From JBGTIS01 sp041745535 (GTDB taxonomy: Bacteria; Bacteroidota; Bacteroidia; Cytophagales; Cyclobacteriaceae), in assembly GCA_041745535.1 (NCBI GenBank), contig JBGTIS010000002.1, forward strand, positions 1 through 9,796: a stretch of DNA of 9,796 nt. Direction: 5' to 3'. This document shows positions 7,246-9,796 of the stretch, piece after piece. The notes under the pieces are model-generated. The model worked only from the letters and a program-made list of their open reading frames with translations, ran no database searches and was not told the DNA's origin. The stretch's first letter is position 1. Every line of letters begins with the position of its first letter. The position numbers and the translations under genes were made by a program.

Positions 7246-7253
7246 CAAAATTA
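7246..7253 (-). promoter_or_regulatory. Candidate -7 element for 1194-residue lipoprotein gene
   Basis: On the - strand this is TAATTTTG, an exact TAnnTTTG match, 73 bases upstream of the ATG at 7172. A TTTG at the expected -33 position is missing, so this is a moderate candidate only. It lies downstream of the susD terminator, as expected for a separate transcript. Confidence 0.4.
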
Positions 7254-7330
7254 CGCAACTTAATTTTAATCTCATGGGTAACAGTGTATAGAGATTCCTA
7301 ATAGAAAATTATATAAACGCAGACAGGGTA

Positions 7331-7366
7331 AAAAAAAACAAGTCAGGTTTAAGGCCTGACTTGTTT
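7331..7366 (-). terminator. Strong rho-independent terminator after susC/susD pair
   Basis: A perfect 12-base stem (7336-7347 with 7355-7366; core ACAAGTCAGG/CCTGACTTGT) encloses a seven-base loop. Read on the - strand it is followed by a run of Ts (the A run at 7331-7338). It starts 22 bases after the susD stop codon and clearly closes that transcription unit. Confidence 0.92.
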
Positions 7367-7388
7367 GTAATTGTATTAAACCACCAGG

Positions 7389-9137
7389 TTAATAGCCAGG
7401 ATTCTGCGATAAAACATCACTTCCCTGCAGGTCAATCTGAATTTGCGGAATAGGCAAATACTCGTCTTGGTTGGGGGTAAATTTAGCGCCTCCTAACTGA
7501 TTTTGCAGTTTAGTAGATTCATAAGCGAAATAAGCGTTAATAGCTGAGTCAGCCACTTCCCAGCGAAGCAGGTCATAAAACCTTTTTCCTTCAAGGGCTA
7601 ATTCCAGCTTTCTTTCAAACCGCACCGCGGTACGGGCAGCAGCCTGATCGGTCCATGGAGCGGTATACGTGCTGATTACATATTTGGCGGCAGGCGTACC
7701 ATCATCTTTTAACAACGGGCTGTCAATGGATCTTTGTCTGATCATGTTAACGTATTCGCGTGCTTTTTCCATACTTCCTACTTCCACTTCAGCTTCAGCA
7801 GCCATCAGCAATACATCGGCAAAGCGAATGATCATAAAGTTAATAGACTGGTAGCCGGGCGTCCATGAGCTTCCATCCTGATAGGTACCTTCTTCTGATT
7901 TCTCATAAGAAAGTTTTTTCTGCGTATAAGGACCTGCATAAGTTTGATCACGAATCCAGTCGAAACCAGGGTGTGGTCCCCAGTCCAGAAATGGAAGACC
8001 ACGACGGGCAATGGTATGGTCTAACCGAGGATCAAGATTACCCGCATCAGGCGTAAAAGCCGCATCAGATAATACCCCATAGTCAGTTTTTAATTCGTTA
8101 GAAGGAGCGTTATAAGAACCATCTAACAAAGGAAGACCAGCAGTAGTAGTACGGTAAGAATTAGCCAGCTCGAAACTAGGCGCATAGAAACCACAGCAGT
8201 TACCCGGTCCGGCAGGTCCGGTATTGTAAGGGTAATTCATAGCGATTTCATGATTGGTATTCTGCACAGCTCCTGTACCGGCAGCAGCCTGATAACTGAA
8301 AACTGTTTCAGAGTTATTTTCATTTACACCTCTGAATAGCTGCTCAAAATTAGGCACTAACGCGTATTTTAGTCCGTTTGAGGTTTGTCCATTGGCAATA
8401 ATCTGATCAAACAAAGCCTTTGCTTCCGTGTATTTTTTCTGCCACATATAAACCTGAGCCAAATAAGCGCCAGCGGCCCATTTGTTGGCCCTTCCCACCT
8501 GACTTTGTGTTTCAGGAAGGTTGTCGAAGGCATACTGAAAATCAGCTTCAATCATTGGCCACAGTTCCTGGTTATTAGGCACTTCAGTGGCTCCGGTAGC
8601 CACGTCTAAAGTTTCATCTACATAAGGGGCATTTTTAAAGTTCTTGCGTAACTCATAATAATAATGGCCTCTTAAGAATCTGGCTTCTGCCCGCATAACT
8701 GTTTTTTCCGCGTCTGAAACAGCTTCAGAAGGTTCCAGATTGGTCAAAAAGATATTGACACGAGAGATCCCTTCGTAGCATCCTCTCCACTTTCCGTTAG
8801 GTTCAGTGTCGGTTGGGTTAAGCTCAAAACGCATTACGGGAATAATTGAGGTAAAGTCACCGGCATTAGAGCCTTTATTGGCATCGCCACCCCGAATGCT
8901 ACCCCACAACCAGTTAGTAGCGCCACCAAACCAACCCAGGTCCCGTCCATTTAGTGCGGAATAGGCACCAATTAGTAAGCCATTAAGTCCGTTCGCGGTT
9001 GATAACTGCGCTTCCGAAATCTGACTGGTAACCGGCACATCCAAAAACTCATCATTACAGGCTATGGCAATTAGCATAAAACAGCTAATGGCGATATAGG
9101 TAATTTTTCTTTTAAATATTGTTTTCATCTTTTTCAT
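7389..9137 (-). CDS. SusD/RagB-family outer-membrane nutrient-binding lipoprotein
   Basis: SusD-type proteins are surface lipoproteins that cap a SusC TonB-dependent transporter and help to capture its substrate, usually a glycan or peptide. The 582-residue length is typical. The signal peptide ends at LIAIAC (Cys27), and the acidic residues right after it (CNDEFLD) fit the Bacteroidetes surface-export signal. The N-terminal half carries helical repeat features such as ARFLRGHYYYELRKNF and WAAGAYLAQVYMWQKKYTEA. The C-terminal half has the family hallmarks INFMIIRFADVLLMAAEAEV, RFERKLELALEGKRFYDLLR and the end segment EYLPIPQ..SQNPGY. The gene starts 14 bases after the susC-type stop, so the two are co-transcribed. 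Met1 is chosen; Met4 (9128) is a possible alternative. The ligand cannot be deduced from sequence, and no degradative enzyme lies in the window to hint at it. Confidence 0.96.
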   Translation of the reverse strand: MKKMKTIFKRKITYIAISCFMLIAIACNDEFLDVPVTSQISEAQLSTANGLNGLLIGAYSALNGRDLGWFGGATNWLWGSIRGGDANKGSNAGDFTSIIPVMRFELNPTDTEPNGKWRGCYEGISRVNIFLTNLEPSEAVSDAEKTVMRAEARFLRGHYYYELRKNFKNAPYVDETLDVATGATEVPNNQELWPMIEADFQYAFDNLPETQSQVGRANKWAAGAYLAQVYMWQKKYTEAKALFDQIIANGQTSNGLKYALVPNFEQLFRGVNENNSETVFSYQAAAGTGAVQNTNHEIAMNYPYNTGPAGPGNCCGFYAPSFELANSYRTTTAGLPLLDGSYNAPSNELKTDYGVLSDAAFTPDAGNLDPRLDHTIARRGLPFLDWGPHPGFDWIRDQTYAGPYTQKKLSYEKSEEGTYQDGSSWTPGYQSINFMIIRFADVLLMAAEAEVEVGSMEKAREYVNMIRQRSIDSPLLKDDGTPAAKYVISTYTAPWTDQAAARTAVRFERKLELALEGKRFYDLLRWEVADSAINAYFAYESTKLQNQLGGAKFTPNQDEYLPIPQIQIDLQGSDVLSQNPGY

Positions 9138-9151
9138 ATTTATACAACTGT

Positions 9152-9796
9152 TTATAACCCAATGTTAACGCCCACGTTGAATCCGCGGGGTGATGGAGGG
9201 TTTCCAACATCAATACCAAGGGTAGTATCCGCACCACCACCTACGCCAGGATCCAGTCCTGAATAGTTGCTGATGGTAAGCAGGTTAATTGCCTGCAAAT
9301 AAATCCTTACCCTGGACATTCCTATTCGTTCCAAATTGCTTACAGGGATGTTATAACCAATCTGCAGGTTAGTCATGCGGGCATAACTTCCATTTTCCAC
9401 ATAATAAGAGTTCGCTGTGGAGTTGGTACTGAAATTAGCTACATCTTCAAAAATAGGCACGGTATTACCCCCAACTCCAGGAATGAATGAGTCTTTTACT
9501 CTTACACCCGTAGCAGCCCCGGTAAAGGAAGGATAGAAATCGGTAAACCATTTAGAATGGTTATAGTTCTGGAATCCTAAATATACTCCCATAAAGGTTT
9601 CCAACTCCCAGTTACCGTAATTAAGTTTTAGGTTAATACCACCCGAAAAATCAGGAACAGGATCGCCCAGATAGGTTCTGTCATCAGGAGTTATTTCACC
9701 GTTACCATCAATATCTTCATATCTGAAACGGCCTACCCCTTTTCCGGTTTGCTCAGCTGAGTTGGCAACTTCTTCAGCATTCTGAAAAAGTCCCAT
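9152..9796 (-). CDS. SusC/RagA-family TonB-dependent receptor, C-terminal part only
   Basis: The reading frame is open to the right edge, so this is the last 214 residues or so of a receptor usually near 1000 residues; the Met at the edge is internal, not a start. SusC-type proteins are 22-stranded outer-membrane barrels that import ligands using TonB energy. Diagnostic features are DIDGNGEITPDDRTYLGD (28-45), which includes an acidic EF-hand-like loop, the family motif GDPVPDFSGGIN (44-55), alternating barrel strands such as LKLNYGNWELETFMGVYLG, YARMTNLQIGYNIP, VRIYLQAINLLTISNYSGLDP, and the C-terminal PSPRGFNVGVNIGL, which looks like the final barrel strand. The plug domain, TonB box and signal peptide lie outside the window. 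The stop is 14 bases before the susD-type start, the standard susCD order. Confidence 0.95.
   Translation of the reverse strand: MGLFQNAEEVANSAEQTGKGVGRFRYEDIDGNGEITPDDRTYLGDPVPDFSGGINLKLNYGNWELETFMGVYLGFQNYNHSKWFTDFYPSFTGAATGVRVKDSFIPGVGGNTVPIFEDVANFSTNSTANSYYVENGSYARMTNLQIGYNIPVSNLERIGMSRVRIYLQAINLLTISNYSGLDPGVGGGADTTLGIDVGNPPSPRGFNVGVNIGL

Larger units (their letters stand above)
7173..7388. other. Intergenic region between susD-type gene and FG-GAP lipoprotein gene
   Basis: This 216-base non-coding stretch separates two genes on the - strand. It contains the susD-side terminator at its right end and a -7-like promoter element near the FG-GAP gene. No other ORF or RNA structure is evident. 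Confidence 0.7.

Noticed and set aside
9791..9796. ATG at the right edge read as the start of a 214-residue protein
   Set aside because: The sequence after it is the interior and C-terminus of a SusC-type receptor, so the Met is internal and the gene continues beyond the window.
9152..9796. EF-hand-like acidic loop as a sign of an unusual calcium-binding receptor
   Set aside because: DxDGNGxIxxDD followed by a GDPxPD motif is common in ordinary SusC C-terminal barrels, so it is not novel.

Overview
The window looks like Bacteroidota DNA, most likely a Cytophagales or Chitinophagales-type environmental organism. The evidence is a SusC/SusD pair, large lipoproteins rich in FG-GAP/VCBS repeats, AT-rich start regions without clear Shine-Dalgarno sequences, TAnnTTTG-like -7 elements and small HU-like proteins of the Bacteroidetes type. 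The genus cannot be fixed from the sequence alone.

Left part (1-1818, + strand). An IS1-family element lies at the left edge; its left end is outside the window. Its transposase reads as one full-length 232-residue ORF, but one expected zinc-ribbon cysteine and the second catalytic Asp appear substituted, so it may be inactive. After a 279-base non-coding gap come two overlapping HU-family genes. The first is a diverged HU-like protein with a TTG start. The second is an HU domain with an acidic linker and a C-terminal transmembrane helix, that is, an apparently membrane-tethered DNA-binding protein.

Right part (1886-9796, - strand). Read in transcription order, this is the 3' end of a susC-type TonB-dependent receptor, a complete susD-type lipoprotein, a strong hairpin terminator, a 1194-residue lipoprotein made of two homologous halves (each about seven FG-GAP blades plus an ASPIC/UnbV domain), a second hairpin terminator, and a 530-residue lipoprotein that joins a mono-heme cytochrome c-like domain (CxxCH) to five calcium-loop FG-GAP repeats. 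An inverted repeat lies between the convergent HU and FG-GAP transcription units.

Working model (inference): SusC/SusD form an outer-membrane uptake machine for an unknown, probably glycan or oligomeric, ligand. The two FG-GAP lipoproteins are cell-envelope beta-propeller proteins of the same locus; one may bind ligand at the surface and the other carries heme. No glycoside hydrolase, sulfatase, peptidase or dedicated regulator is visible here, so the substrate cannot be named. The most notable items are the heme/FG-GAP fusion, the duplicated propeller-UnbV architecture and the membrane-anchored HU protein. All three are built from known domain families rather than being a clearly new system.
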